A DNA stretch of 64,000 bases from Pseudomonas sp. CFBP13508 (lineage in GTDB: Bacteria; Pseudomonadota; Gammaproteobacteria; Pseudomonadales; Pseudomonadaceae): positions 248,001 through 312,000 of the forward strand of contig NZ_QFZZ01000007.1 in the NCBI RefSeq assembly GCF_005233515.1, read 5' to 3'. A program made the translations under genes and the position numbers. The notes below the pieces were generated by a model that was not told the DNA's origin, made no database searches, and saw nothing but the letters and a program-made list of their open reading frames with translations. Below, piece after piece: positions 31,699 to 39,248 of this stretch (the first letter of the stretch is position 1; the number at the start of each line of letters is the position of its first letter).

Positions 31699-32087
31699 GG
31701 GGCCGTTTAGGATTCGACGCCGGTTGCGAAACTCTAGGTGCATGCCGACTTGGTAACAGAAGTCGTAAATCCACTGTTGCAACTACTTATAGTTGCCAAT
31801 GACGACCAATACGGTGTTGCTCTCGCTGCTTAATTGCAGCTGACAATGCTCCTGGTACCTTCGGGTCCAGCAATCATCAGGGGATGTCTGTAAACCCGAA
31901 ATGATTGTCATATAGAACAGAATCGCCGTGCAGTACGTTGTGGACGAAGCGGCTAAAACTTACACAACTCGCCCAAAGCACCCTGCCCGTCGGGTCGCTG
32001 AGGGTTAACTTAATAGACACGGCTACGCATGTAGTACCGACAGCGGAGTACTGGCGGACGGGGGTTCAAATCCCCCCGGCTCCACCA
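31699..32087 (+). ncRNA. ssrA: tmRNA (10Sa RNA)
   Basis: Rescues stalled ribosomes with SmpB and adds a proteolysis tag. The 5' end GGGGCCG pairs with CGGCTCC before the 3' CCA to form the tRNA-like acceptor stem, and GGGTTCAAATCCC gives the T-arm. The resume codon is GCC at 31795, and the open frame to TAA (31831-31833) encodes ANDDQYGVALAA, a Pseudomonas-type tag ending in the LAA degron. The 3' end is used as the attachment site of the element to its right. Confidence 0.97.
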
Positions 32088-32098
32088 CTTCATCATCT

Positions 32099-32124
32099 AA
32101 AGACGTCCATGGACGTCTTTTTTT
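32099..32124 (+). terminator. ssrA terminator
   Basis: Perfect 10-bp stem AAAGACGTCC / GGACGTCTTT, 2-nt centre, ending in a run of seven T, 11 nt after the tmRNA CCA. Lying inside the element border, it may have been brought in by the element. Confidence 0.85.
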
Positions 32125-32200
32125 GTGCCTGAAATCCAGTAAATACAGGGGTTTCAGCGCTTATGGGGGCTTTACAGGGTTTCTGAGTTCCAGGCGCTTT

Positions 32201-32249
32201 GGTATCCCAGGTGGTATCCCGGACGGCCAAATGCTATTTTCAGGATACC
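32201..32249. promoter_or_regulatory. Left integrase arm-type sites
   Basis: GGTATCCC at 32201-32208 and 32213-32220 (12-bp period), with an inverted copy GGATACC at 32243-32249, just upstream of the integrase start. This is the expected form of arm-binding sites. The pair is mirrored at the other end of the element. Confidence 0.65.
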
Positions 32250-32273
32250 AAAACGGTGCTGGAGGTAGCCCCC

Positions 32274-33530
32274 ATGCCTACTAACGCAACCCGCCTCTCC
32301 GATCGCCAGCTCAAGGCAGTCAAGGCAACTGGTAAAGACTTCGTCCTCAGCGACGGCGACGGCCTGCAGCTTCGAGTACGCGCCAGCGGCTCGATGATGT
32401 GGAATTTCAATTATCGCGAGCCGTTGACCAGAAGCCGTCTTAATATGGCGCTCGGTCCATACCCCGACCTCTCATTAGCGAATGCTCGGAAGAAAGCAGT
32501 CGAGGCGCGAGAGCTACTTGCTCAAGGCATTGATCCCAAAGCCCAGCGCGATGAGCAAAGGCAAGCCAGGCTGGCTGAGACCGAACACACCTTCGAGAAG
32601 ATAGCCACCGCCTGGTTCGAACTGAAGAAAGACTCAGTGACGCCAGCGTATGCCGAGGACATTTGGCGTTCACTCACGCTGCATGTTTTTCCGAGCATGA
32701 AATCGACGCCGCTTTCTGAAGTCAGTGCTCCTATGGTGATCAAGCTCCTTCGCCCGATTGAGGCCAAAGGCAGCCTCGAAACAGTGAAGAGGCTGAGCCA
32801 ACGACTCAACGAGATCATGACTTACGGGGTGAACTCCGGACTGATTTTCGCTAACCCTCTCAGCGGCATTCGGGCGGTCTTCAAGAAGCCCAAGAAAGAG
32901 AACATGGCCGCGCTACGACCCGAAGAGCTACCCGAGCTCATGATCGAAATCGCGAACGCCAGCATCAAGCGAATCACCCGCTGCCTGATCGAATGGCAAC
33001 TGCACACCATGACCCGTCCTGCCGAAGCGGCTACCACCCGATGGGTAGACATCGACTTTGACAAACGCATCTGGACCATCCCGCCGGAGCGTATGAAAAA
33101 GCGTCGTCCGCACACCATCCCGCTGACCGAACAGGTACTCGCGTTACTGGAGACGCTCAAGCCCCACAGCGGCCACAGGGAATACGTGTTCCCGGCAGAT
33201 AGGAATCCGCGCACCCACGCCAACAGCCAGACCGCCAACATGGCGTTGAAACGCATGGGCTTCCAGGACCGCTTGGTCAGCCACGGCATGCGCTCCATGG
33301 CTAGCACCATCCTGAACGAGCATGGCTGGGATCCAGAGCTGATCGAAGTCGCGCTGGCGCATGTCGACAAGGACGAAGTCCGAAGCGCTTACAACCGAGC
33401 TGACTACATCGAACGCCGGCGTCCGATGATGGCTTGGTGGAGCGAGCACATCCAGAAAGCGGCCACTGGCAACCTGTCGGCATCTGCGATCAATCAAACC
33501 AGAGACCACAACGTCGTGCCTATACGGTGA
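32274..33530 (+). CDS. int: P4-type tyrosine integrase
   Basis: Catalyses site-specific insertion of the element at ssrA. The 418 residues have the N-terminal DUF4102 arm-binding domain (LSDRQLKAVKATGKDFVLSDG, then LGPYPDLSLANARKKA), a SAM-like core-binding domain (about 100-190), and the catalytic domain with R in TRPAEAATTRW, HxxR in SHGMRSMAST, and the C-terminal tyrosine in SAYNRADY. The ATG at 32274 has GGAGG 8 nt before it; the longer frame upstream has no such support. All catalytic residues are present, so it is probably active. Confidence 0.95.
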   Translation: MPTNATRLSDRQLKAVKATGKDFVLSDGDGLQLRVRASGSMMWNFNYREPLTRSRLNMALGPYPDLSLANARKKAVEARELLAQGIDPKAQRDEQRQARLAETEHTFEKIATAWFELKKDSVTPAYAEDIWRSLTLHVFPSMKSTPLSEVSAPMVIKLLRPIEAKGSLETVKRLSQRLNEIMTYGVNSGLIFANPLSGIRAVFKKPKKENMAALRPEELPELMIEIANASIKRITRCLIEWQLHTMTRPAEAATTRWVDIDFDKRIWTIPPERMKKRRPHTIPLTEQVLALLETLKPHSGHREYVFPADRNPRTHANSQTANMALKRMGFQDRLVSHGMRSMASTILNEHGWDPELIEVALAHVDKDEVRSAYNRADYIERRRPMMAWWSEHIQKAATGNLSASAINQTRDHNVVPIR

Positions 33531-33591
33531 GCGCTCACCGGATGCCGCCGGTAACCGAAAATGACTCCCCAGATGGAGAGATGGTTGATTT

Positions 33592-33668
33592 GGCGACAGC
33601 GGCGACACCGGCGACAACCCGCGTAATACCTAGTTTGCAGCATGGCGACAGAAGTGGCGACTGTCGCC
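33592..33668. repeat. GGCGACA repeat cluster, iteron-like
   Basis: GGCGACA occurs at 33592, 33601, 33610 and 33644, and a GGCGAC-T-GTCGCC palindrome at 33656-33668. The same heptamer in inverted orientation (TGTCGCC, six copies) recurs at 36013-36096, so the two clusters face each other across the primase-like gene. Confidence 0.6.
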
Positions 33669-33702
33669 GTTGCAAGCCTCCCTCTTGGGGCTTTCTCGGC
33701 CA

Positions 33703-33747
33703 AGCCCATGCGAGCGGGAAGGCTCCGCATTCCCACGCGCATGGGCT
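33703..33747. repeat. Long interrupted palindrome
   Basis: Arms AGCCCATGCG (33703-33712) and CGCATGGGCT (33738-33747) with inner GGGAA/TTCCC pairing (33716-33720 and 33730-33734). No T-run follows. Confidence 0.6.
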
Positions 33748-34106
33748 CACATTAAAAACCGACGAACGACCACCCGGCCATGGAAAGCCACCGGTCTCCA
33801 AGGTCTTCCAGCGCTACCGATTGGCGCAAAAGTCGCCCCCAAATACTGTTGACCGCTAGCAGAACGAGCGCTAAACCAAACTATACAAGCGCTGTCCTCG
33901 ACAGCACCCAGGTAGCCAGAACCTTTGAGGCTACGCCACATTGTGGTGGTTCCCCCCCAAAGTGCGATTAGCGTCCGGCGGCTCGCACGGTCACAGCGAT
34001 GTGATGGATGCCACTTCTTCCAGAATGCCCACTGCGGCAACTCATGCCCCCTCCTGGCTGCTCTGCAGCAACTTATCTGCGTGGCCATTTCTTGCGCCAA
34101 CCTTTT

Positions 34107-34137
34107 GCCCGTCTCTTTACCCCCTAAAGAGACGGGC
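34107..34137. repeat. Perfect 13-bp hairpin, candidate origin or protein-binding site
   Basis: GCCCGTCTCTTTA (34107-34119), five C residues, then TAAAGAGACGGGC (34125-34137). There is no T-run after either arm, so a terminator is unlikely. A role in replication, transfer or as an operator is possible. Confidence 0.65.
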
Positions 34138-34560
34138 GCATCTCACACTGCTGCAGCCCCGCTCGCATGGGGCTTTGCGGCTTTCCCCCTCGTGACAATC
34201 GGCGTGACAAACACCGAAAAATCACCAACAACAGCGATGCCGATGATGGTGCCGCAGCCCAGGGAATGGACTGCACCTGACTGACAGTCAGGCATGCCCC
34301 AGTCATCGCATTACTGCCTTCACCCGACTCAGGATCTCGCGGCGATGGTGTCGTCAGCCAATGCAGCCTCCACCCGCCCACTTCTTCGGAAGTGTTCAGG
34401 AGGCCAGATCATGAGATGCCCAAGCTCCCGGCCGTAAGGAGCCGTCAGTCCCGCGTGAGTGGACAAACCTCACAGGTCGCAGGGGCCTTGATCCCTGATA
34501 ACACTCAACAACCGTGGCGGGATGAGTGAGGACGAAGTCGATAATCTCAGGAGAAGTGCG

Positions 34561-35961
34561 ATGCAACTGTGCGAAGCGTTCGAGCCACCACAACCATTGC
34601 TGGAATCTCAGCAGGCGCCACTGCCCTACCCGGTCGAAGCACTCGGAGAACTGTTGGGACCTGCGGTTGAACGACTGGCCGAGGTGATCGGCGTGCCCTG
34701 CGCCATGGCCGCACAATCGGTGCTGGCCAGTGCCGCTCTTGTGAGCCAGGGTCATGCGAATGTCCAACTCGATGGCCGAACCTATCCGCTATCCCTCTAC
34801 CTACTGACGGTGGCGTCCTCGGGTGATCGCAAAAGCGCGGTGGATCACCTGGCACTGAAAGCGGCGCGCGACTGGGAACGACAGCAGTGGACCCTGTATG
34901 CAGAAAAGCTCAAAGCCTATCGCGCCGCTACCAGCATCATGGCCAAACCCAAAACCTCAAAAAAACACGCAGAGGCGGAAGTCAGCGAACTATCCGAGCC
35001 GGTACCGCCGAGACTGATCATTGCCGAGCCCACTATTGAGGCCCTGGTCAAAAGCCTGTGCCATGGCCTGCCCAGCATGGGCTTGTTCAATGATGAAGGT
35101 GGCCAGTTCTTGGGCAGCAGCACCATGAGCAAAGAAAATCTGCTCAAGGCGATCACCACCTTGTCGACACTGTGGGATGGCAGCCCGATCGACCGGGCGC
35201 GCTCCATGGTTGGGGAAAGCCTGCGTGCCTATGATCGCCGCCTCAGCCTGCATCTAATGCTGCAGCCTTACCTGGCCAACCAGCTGTTCAAAGACCCGGT
35301 GATCAAGGGCCAAGGCATCCTGGGCCGTTGCCTGATCAGTTGGCCCGAGCGCCTGGCCGGCCAGCGGCTCTACAAGGCAATCGACCTGAGCCGGGATACT
35401 AAAATCCAGCGCTACCAACAACGGATCACCGCCCTGCTGCAAAAGCCCTGGTCGCTTCACAAGGATGGATCACTCAATCCGACCACGCTGGAGCTGACTC
35501 CCCGCGCCCGTCGTACCTGGATTGATATTCACGACACCATCGAGTGCCAGTCTGGCGAGTTCGGCGAGCTGGCCGGCGTCCAGCCCGTCGCGGGTAAGGC
35601 CGCGGCGAATGTACTGCGTATCGCGGGCGTGCTCGCTCTGGTTGAAGAGGCCAGTGCGTTGGAGGAAGCACACATCCAGCGCGCCTCCACGTTGATGGAT
35701 TACTACTTGGCCGAGATCCAGCGCTTGACCGAACAAGAGCCGGTCAATAGCCGATGTGAAGAGGCGGATCGGCTGCTGCGCTGGCTGGTGCAGAAAGGCT
35801 GGGCCCACTTCACCATCCGCGACGTCAATCGCAACGGTCCTCGTTTTGCCCGCAAGAGCGCTGACCATACCGCCTCGTTATTGGTCCTGCTGATCACTCA
35901 TCGCTGGCTGAGCTGCCGCGACGGAAAAACTTTCGAGGTCCGCCATGTTTCGCCTCAATGA
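34561..35961 (+). CDS. DUF3987 (YfjI-like) primase/helicase-associated protein
   Basis: 466-residue protein of the DUF3987 group common in integrative elements and prophages. It has an N-terminal helical part with AVERLAEVIGVPCAMAAQSVLASAALVSQGHANVQL, a degenerate P-loop-like VASSGDRKSA, a central FNDEGGQFLG segment resembling a Walker B region, and an alpha-helical C-terminus. The family is thought to act in element replication, but its chemistry is not established. The ATG at 34561 has AGGAG 7 nt before it, whereas the upstream ATG at 34522 has none. Confidence 0.75.
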   Translation: MQLCEAFEPPQPLLESQQAPLPYPVEALGELLGPAVERLAEVIGVPCAMAAQSVLASAALVSQGHANVQLDGRTYPLSLYLLTVASSGDRKSAVDHLALKAARDWERQQWTLYAEKLKAYRAATSIMAKPKTSKKHAEAEVSELSEPVPPRLIIAEPTIEALVKSLCHGLPSMGLFNDEGGQFLGSSTMSKENLLKAITTLSTLWDGSPIDRARSMVGESLRAYDRRLSLHLMLQPYLANQLFKDPVIKGQGILGRCLISWPERLAGQRLYKAIDLSRDTKIQRYQQRITALLQKPWSLHKDGSLNPTTLELTPRARRTWIDIHDTIECQSGEFGELAGVQPVAGKAAANVLRIAGVLALVEEASALEEAHIQRASTLMDYYLAEIQRLTEQEPVNSRCEEADRLLRWLVQKGWAHFTIRDVNRNGPRFARKSADHTASLLVLLITHRWLSCRDGKTFEVRHVSPQ

Positions 35962-36304
35962 CGCGGTGCGCCGCTACCAGGCGCAACATCAAGCGCCGCC
36001 CGAGTCGCAGCGTGTCGCCGCCTCTGTCGCCACCCTGTCGCCACGCGCCAGGCCAGGAACGACGCGGGTTGTCGCCACTGTCGCCGCTGTCGCCACACCA
36101 CCTCTGGACCCTGCCAACATCGCCCTGCTGATCGAGCAACTGCGTGAGGAAGGGGCGCTGCTGCAACACCGGGAGAACGTCCTCCTGATCCGCCCGACAC
36201 ACTGGCAGCAGATGGACAGGCTCAGCCCCCACTGGAAAGCCTTGCTGCTCTTTCTGCAAACAAACGAAAACGGTGATGATGATGGCCTTGGTCGGTCGGC
36301 GTGA
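35945..36304 (+). CDS. Small element protein, unknown
   Basis: 119 residues starting MFRLNDAVRRYQAQ, overlapping the DUF3987 stop by 17 nt with GAGG 6 nt before the ATG. An Ala/Val-rich middle (TRVVATVAAVATPP) is encoded by the TGTCGCC repeats. The C-terminal half (about 56-105, ALLIEQLREEGALLQHRENVLLIRPTHW) looks like a folded helix-strand domain. It probably belongs to the replication module by position. Not recognised. Confidence 0.6.
   Translation: MFRLNDAVRRYQAQHQAPPESQRVAASVATLSPRARPGTTRVVATVAAVATPPLDPANIALLIEQLREEGALLQHRENVLLIRPTHWQQMDRLSPHWKALLLFLQTNENGDDDGLGRSA
36013..36096. repeat. TGTCGCC repeat cluster within the small element gene
   Basis: Six TGTCGCC copies, inverse of the GGCGACA cluster at 33592-33668. 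A segment of about 30 nt (containing ACGCGGGTTGTCGCC) is shared with that region in inverted orientation. It also encodes Val-Ala repeats, so coding constraint is an alternative explanation. Confidence 0.55.
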
Positions 36305-37262
36305 GGGTCGCAACTTTGGCTATGGCCGCCAGCTGAGCTACGCCGGTCCACAAGCACTCAAGGATCTGTTTGCCGGCGGCCACTTCGCCACGGTCAAAGC
36401 GCATAGCGATCGCTGGCAAGCGTTCGTGCGTTGGTGTCGGTCAGAGGAGGGTCCCGGTTACAACGATGCGCGCCAGATCGATCGACAGACGCTGCAGGAC
36501 TACGCCGCATACCTGCGCCAGCAGATCCAGCAAGGTGAACTCTGCATCGCTACCGCGCAGAACCGCCTCAGCAGCGTCAACCGTACCCTCGCTGCGCTGC
36601 GCGGTAATCAGGACGTGAGGATCGCCAGCCCGAGTCAGGCGTTGGGACAGAAACGCTCGACCGTACGCCCCCGTGCACCGGATGGCCAAGACCGCCAACA
36701 GCTGCGGCGAGTGCTTAAGGTGCTTGGCGAACGGCAACACGAGCGGGTGGCGGTGATTGTCCTGTTGGCCCGAGAAACCGGCATGCGCCTGCGCGAAGCG
36801 ATCCTGGCTGACCTGCCACGACTGCAACGCGAAGCCAAACACTTAGGCCGCATCAACATTCAGGACGGCACCAAAGGCGGCCGTTCAGGGGCATCAGCGC
36901 CGCGATGGGTTGTGGCTAATGAAGAGGTGAAGGCGGCGCTGCAGTTGGCTCGTCATGCGTCGCCGCCCCATAGTCGCAACCTGCTGGCCCGAGACGAAAG
37001 CTACGCCGCGTTCCTGCAACAGACCGTGCTCCCCGCCCGCGACACGCTACATGAACACGGGCTGAAGGGCTTTCATGAACTGAGAGCAGCCTACGCCTGC
37101 GAGCGTTACGAACAGCTCACTGGCCACGCCGCACCGGTCAATGGTGGCCACTGCTATCGCCTTGACCGTGACCTTGATCAACAGGCGCGGAAACAGATCA
37201 GCCTTGAACTCGGGCATAACCGGATCGATGTAGTTTCGGCCTACATTGGAGGTCGAGCGTGA
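36273..37262 (+). CDS. Second tyrosine recombinase (integrase-domain protein)
   Basis: About 327-330 residues. It has an N-terminal SAM-like DNA-binding domain (LKDLFAGGHFATVKAHSDRWQAFVRWC, about 28-110) and a catalytic domain with R in ETGMRLREA, HxxR in FHELRAAYACERY, H in LGHNRIDVV and the tyrosine in SAYIGG. All catalytic residues are present. The start is unclear: GTG at 36273 or one of three consecutive ATGs to 36282. It overlaps the preceding gene by up to 32 nt. It differs from the P4-type integrase and belongs to the accessory recombinases often found with DUF3987 genes. Confidence 0.85.
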   Translation: MMMMALVGRREGRNFGYGRQLSYAGPQALKDLFAGGHFATVKAHSDRWQAFVRWCRSEEGPGYNDARQIDRQTLQDYAAYLRQQIQQGELCIATAQNRLSSVNRTLAALRGNQDVRIASPSQALGQKRSTVRPRAPDGQDRQQLRRVLKVLGERQHERVAVIVLLARETGMRLREAILADLPRLQREAKHLGRINIQDGTKGGRSGASAPRWVVANEEVKAALQLARHASPPHSRNLLARDESYAAFLQQTVLPARDTLHEHGLKGFHELRAAYACERYEQLTGHAAPVNGGHCYRLDRDLDQQARKQISLELGHNRIDVVSAYIGGRA

Positions 37263-37534
37263 CCAAACCCTTCGATATGGCGCTGTTCCTGAGCGGCGTA
37301 CTGAATGGCTCAAAGGTCACGCAGCAACGCCACCTACGCCAAGCCCGAGTCATGCAAGCGGCCATTCAACAACGATGGCAGCGAGACAATCCCTGGACCT
37401 GGCAGCTCAAGCACGTGCGCTGGTTTCTCACTCAGCACCTGGAGGACCACTCCGACGCCACCCGGTATTACTATCGACTCACCGCCCTATTGATCTGGAA
37501 ACGATTAGGGAATGACCGAGAAATGCTGATCTAA
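37259..37534 (+). CDS. Small protein coupled to the recombinase, unknown
   Basis: 91 residues from a GTG that overlaps the recombinase stop (GTGA). The protein is rich in aromatic and basic residues (QRHLRQARVMQAAIQQRWQRDNPWTWQLKHVRWFL), suggesting a helical nucleic-acid-binding accessory factor. The overlap implies co-translation with the recombinase. No family recognised. Confidence 0.6.
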   Translation: MTKPFDMALFLSGVLNGSKVTQQRHLRQARVMQAAIQQRWQRDNPWTWQLKHVRWFLTQHLEDHSDATRYYYRLTALLIWKRLGNDREMLI

Positions 37535-37860
37535 CTCGAGTCGTGGGTAGGCAGCCTTCCAGGCTAGCTTGTCCGCATTCATCTATCTCAGCGTGGCATC
37601 CTCTTGCTGAGCAAACTTTTCGGAGCACACCCCCACAACGGCAAAAAAGGCTGAGACTTACCATTCGAAATAACCGACCTAGCTCATTCGATTGAACGAA
37701 GAGTGGGTCGTTTGTCGCTGATTTGTTTGCTCTCACTGAAGATGTATCCAGAAGTGTCCGGACCGGAGGTGAACGTTAAAAAGCTCACGCTTGCGACAAG
37801 ATGGAGAAAGGTGGGATGCTCCGCTCCCTTACGGCGCACACATAAATGTAGGGGATTTAG
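37535..37860. other. Spacer upstream of the DAC-like/Cap15 operon
   Basis: No gene seen. It ends with the AGGGG ribosome site (37850-37854) of the next gene and presumably holds that operon's promoter, but no clear -35/-10 pair stands out. Confidence 0.4.
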
Positions 37861-38325
37861 TTGATAGACCGAGCATGCTTTCGCAAACTGCTCTTGAAGC
37901 TTGCAGCAGATAGACCTGCCGATTTCGTTGGGCTTGGGGTTATCGCTTACTCGACAATAGAGGGCTTGCCTGTAGTCCCTCTTGGATCGGTACCAAATGC
38001 ACAGCCTGACCTGCCGGTTTCTGGTGAGAATAATGTCATGCTCACTCTCGCCTCGTTGGCCACACGACGAAGCACTAGACACGATGGCTTCCACCTTATA
38101 GAAGCAAATAGTGGAAACCTCACTCACGTCGCGCAGTTCGTTTCGCCACCTTTAGACGCAGCGCTCGCCAATCCGCACGCTGACTGGCCGCATGGCGCTC
38201 GCCAAATGACCGCACTTTTAATCTCGACTCTACCTCAGGTTGAAATTGCGGCAGTGGTATCCGCCGATGGGGATGTACAACTCTATGAGAACGGTGCACA
38301 AACGATAAGTGGAATGCATAAGTGA
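37861..38325 (+). CDS. DAC/DisA_N-like nucleotide cyclase or sensor, partner of Cap15
   Basis: 154 residues from a TTG start 6 nt after AGGGG. The C-terminal 85 residues read like the diadenylate-cyclase (DisA_N) fold. A LASLATRRSTRHDGF segment matches the family's helix plus DGA motif. After 37 residues, GARQMTALLIS stands where DACs have GTRHRxA. It is followed by IAAVVSADGDVQLYENG, matching the VIxVSxxxGxIxLYxxG strand pair. The catalytic Asp and first Gly are kept, but the Ala of DGA is Phe and the RHR motif is RQM. It may therefore make a different nucleotide or act as a binding sensor. It overlaps the Cap15-like gene by 4 nt (GTGA). Fold assignment is by eye. Confidence 0.5.
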   Translation: MIDRACFRKLLLKLAADRPADFVGLGVIAYSTIEGLPVVPLGSVPNAQPDLPVSGENNVMLTLASLATRRSTRHDGFHLIEANSGNLTHVAQFVSPPLDAALANPHADWPHGARQMTALLISTLPQVEIAAVVSADGDVQLYENGAQTISGMHK

Positions 38326-38981
38326 ACCATCTCAGTCTAACAACCGCAGAATTCGAACGCCTTCTAAAGGTTTTTGGCTACCTGCTTGGCCTGCTCTGCC
38401 TTGCATGCTTCCTAGTTCAATGGAAGTGCTTCCACACACCCGTTGCCTCTGCGGCCTGGAAAGCATTCAGTTCGGCACTTGGATTGGGAGTTCTATTATT
38501 TGGTGTATTTACGAAGGTCGCTTGGCGCTGGGAACGACTTGCAAAGTGGATGAGCCGCCCGATCGTTCACGGCATTTGGAAGGGGGAACTGCGGTCCGAC
38601 TTCGGAGCAGTTGATGGCAACCGATTGATCATCCCCATTTTCTTTGTGATTCGCCAAACTTACCTAACTCTTTCTGTCCAATCCTTTACCGAGCACCAAG
38701 AAGGTGAGTCACGCCTCGAGGCTCTGTTGAAAAGCTCAAAAACAGATACAACTCGTCTTTGTTACGTTTTCGAGTTGCGCAAGCTATTCTCTGGCGCAAA
38801 CTCTTTAACAAGCGGCGCTGGCGAACTAAAGCTGGCTGGCGATCAACTTACACTTAGAGGAACTTACTGGACAAACACACCGACACATGGCGAAATATAT
38901 TTGGAACACGTCACCCGCAACTGTGAAGGCGTCGCATCGTTCCAAGACGTGCAAAAAAGGGTCCAGCAAACAGGACCTTAA
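38322..38981 (+). CDS. Cap15-like 2TM-beta membrane effector
   Basis: 219 residues from GTG, overlapping the upstream stop. Two membrane helices (about 15-36 and 46-67) precede a beta-rich domain with the family pattern HGIWKGELRS, IIPIFFVIRQTYLTLSV, GAGELKLAGDQLTLRGTYWTNTPTHGEIYLE. This is the SMODS-associated 2TM-beta (Cap15) type, whose known members bind a cyclic nucleotide in the barrel and damage the inner membrane. Its partner here is the DAC-like gene rather than an adjacent CD-NTase, although a CBASS operon faces it 267 nt away. Confidence 0.8.
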   Translation: MNHLSLTTAEFERLLKVFGYLLGLLCLACFLVQWKCFHTPVASAAWKAFSSALGLGVLLFGVFTKVAWRWERLAKWMSRPIVHGIWKGELRSDFGAVDGNRLIIPIFFVIRQTYLTLSVQSFTEHQEGESRLEALLKSSKTDTTRLCYVFELRKLFSGANSLTSGAGELKLAGDQLTLRGTYWTNTPTHGEIYLEHVTRNCEGVASFQDVQKRVQQTGP

Positions 38982-39248
38982 AATCCGTCTAAATAAAAAC
39001 CATGGCAACTACATATTTTTTAAAGCTTGCGCAGCCCTCTACCTGACATATTTAGAAACCACGAGTGATATTTTATTATGGTCGAAAGTTGGCTGCTTTT
39101 TTCCCGGCCGAGGGTGCAGTGGCACACATCAGGAGAAGCGCCGAAATCTTGGCTCGCTCTCTTGAACCAGGACAGCTATTGGATAAAACTTCCTTGGCAC
39201 CGCAGTTAGTTCGAGGTTGAATTTGTCTGGGCAGCTTTATTTCACGGA

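Larger units (their letters stand above)
33531..34560. other. 1-kb noncoding block rich in palindromes and repeats
   Basis: No reading frame here has a convincing ribosome site or a recognisable product. The block holds a GGCGACA repeat cluster (33592-33668) and three hairpins (33703-33747, 34107-34137, 34155-34174). The 14-mer CCCATGCGAGCGGG occurs at 33705-33718 and inverted at 34157-34170, and a CGTGACAA direct repeat lies near 34191-34209. It sits between integrase and primase-like gene, where a replication origin or regulatory region of the element would be expected. A minus-strand frame (33535-33801) resembles part of the protein at 35945-36304 and may be a decayed copy. Confidence 0.55.

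Noticed and set aside
33434..34381. Several short frames on both strands after the integrase
   Set aside because: They overlap one another and the palindromes, lack ribosome sites, and give low-complexity translations; only a possible decayed copy of the 35945 gene is noted.
37684..38127. Minus-strand frame across the start of the DAC-like gene
   Set aside because: No ribosome site, no recognisable features, and it conflicts with the coupled plus-strand operon.
37861..38325. mCpol (minimal CRISPR polymerase) as partner of the 2TM-beta effector
   Set aside because: No GGDD/GGDEF-like motif or palm-domain pattern; the order of motifs fits DisA_N instead.
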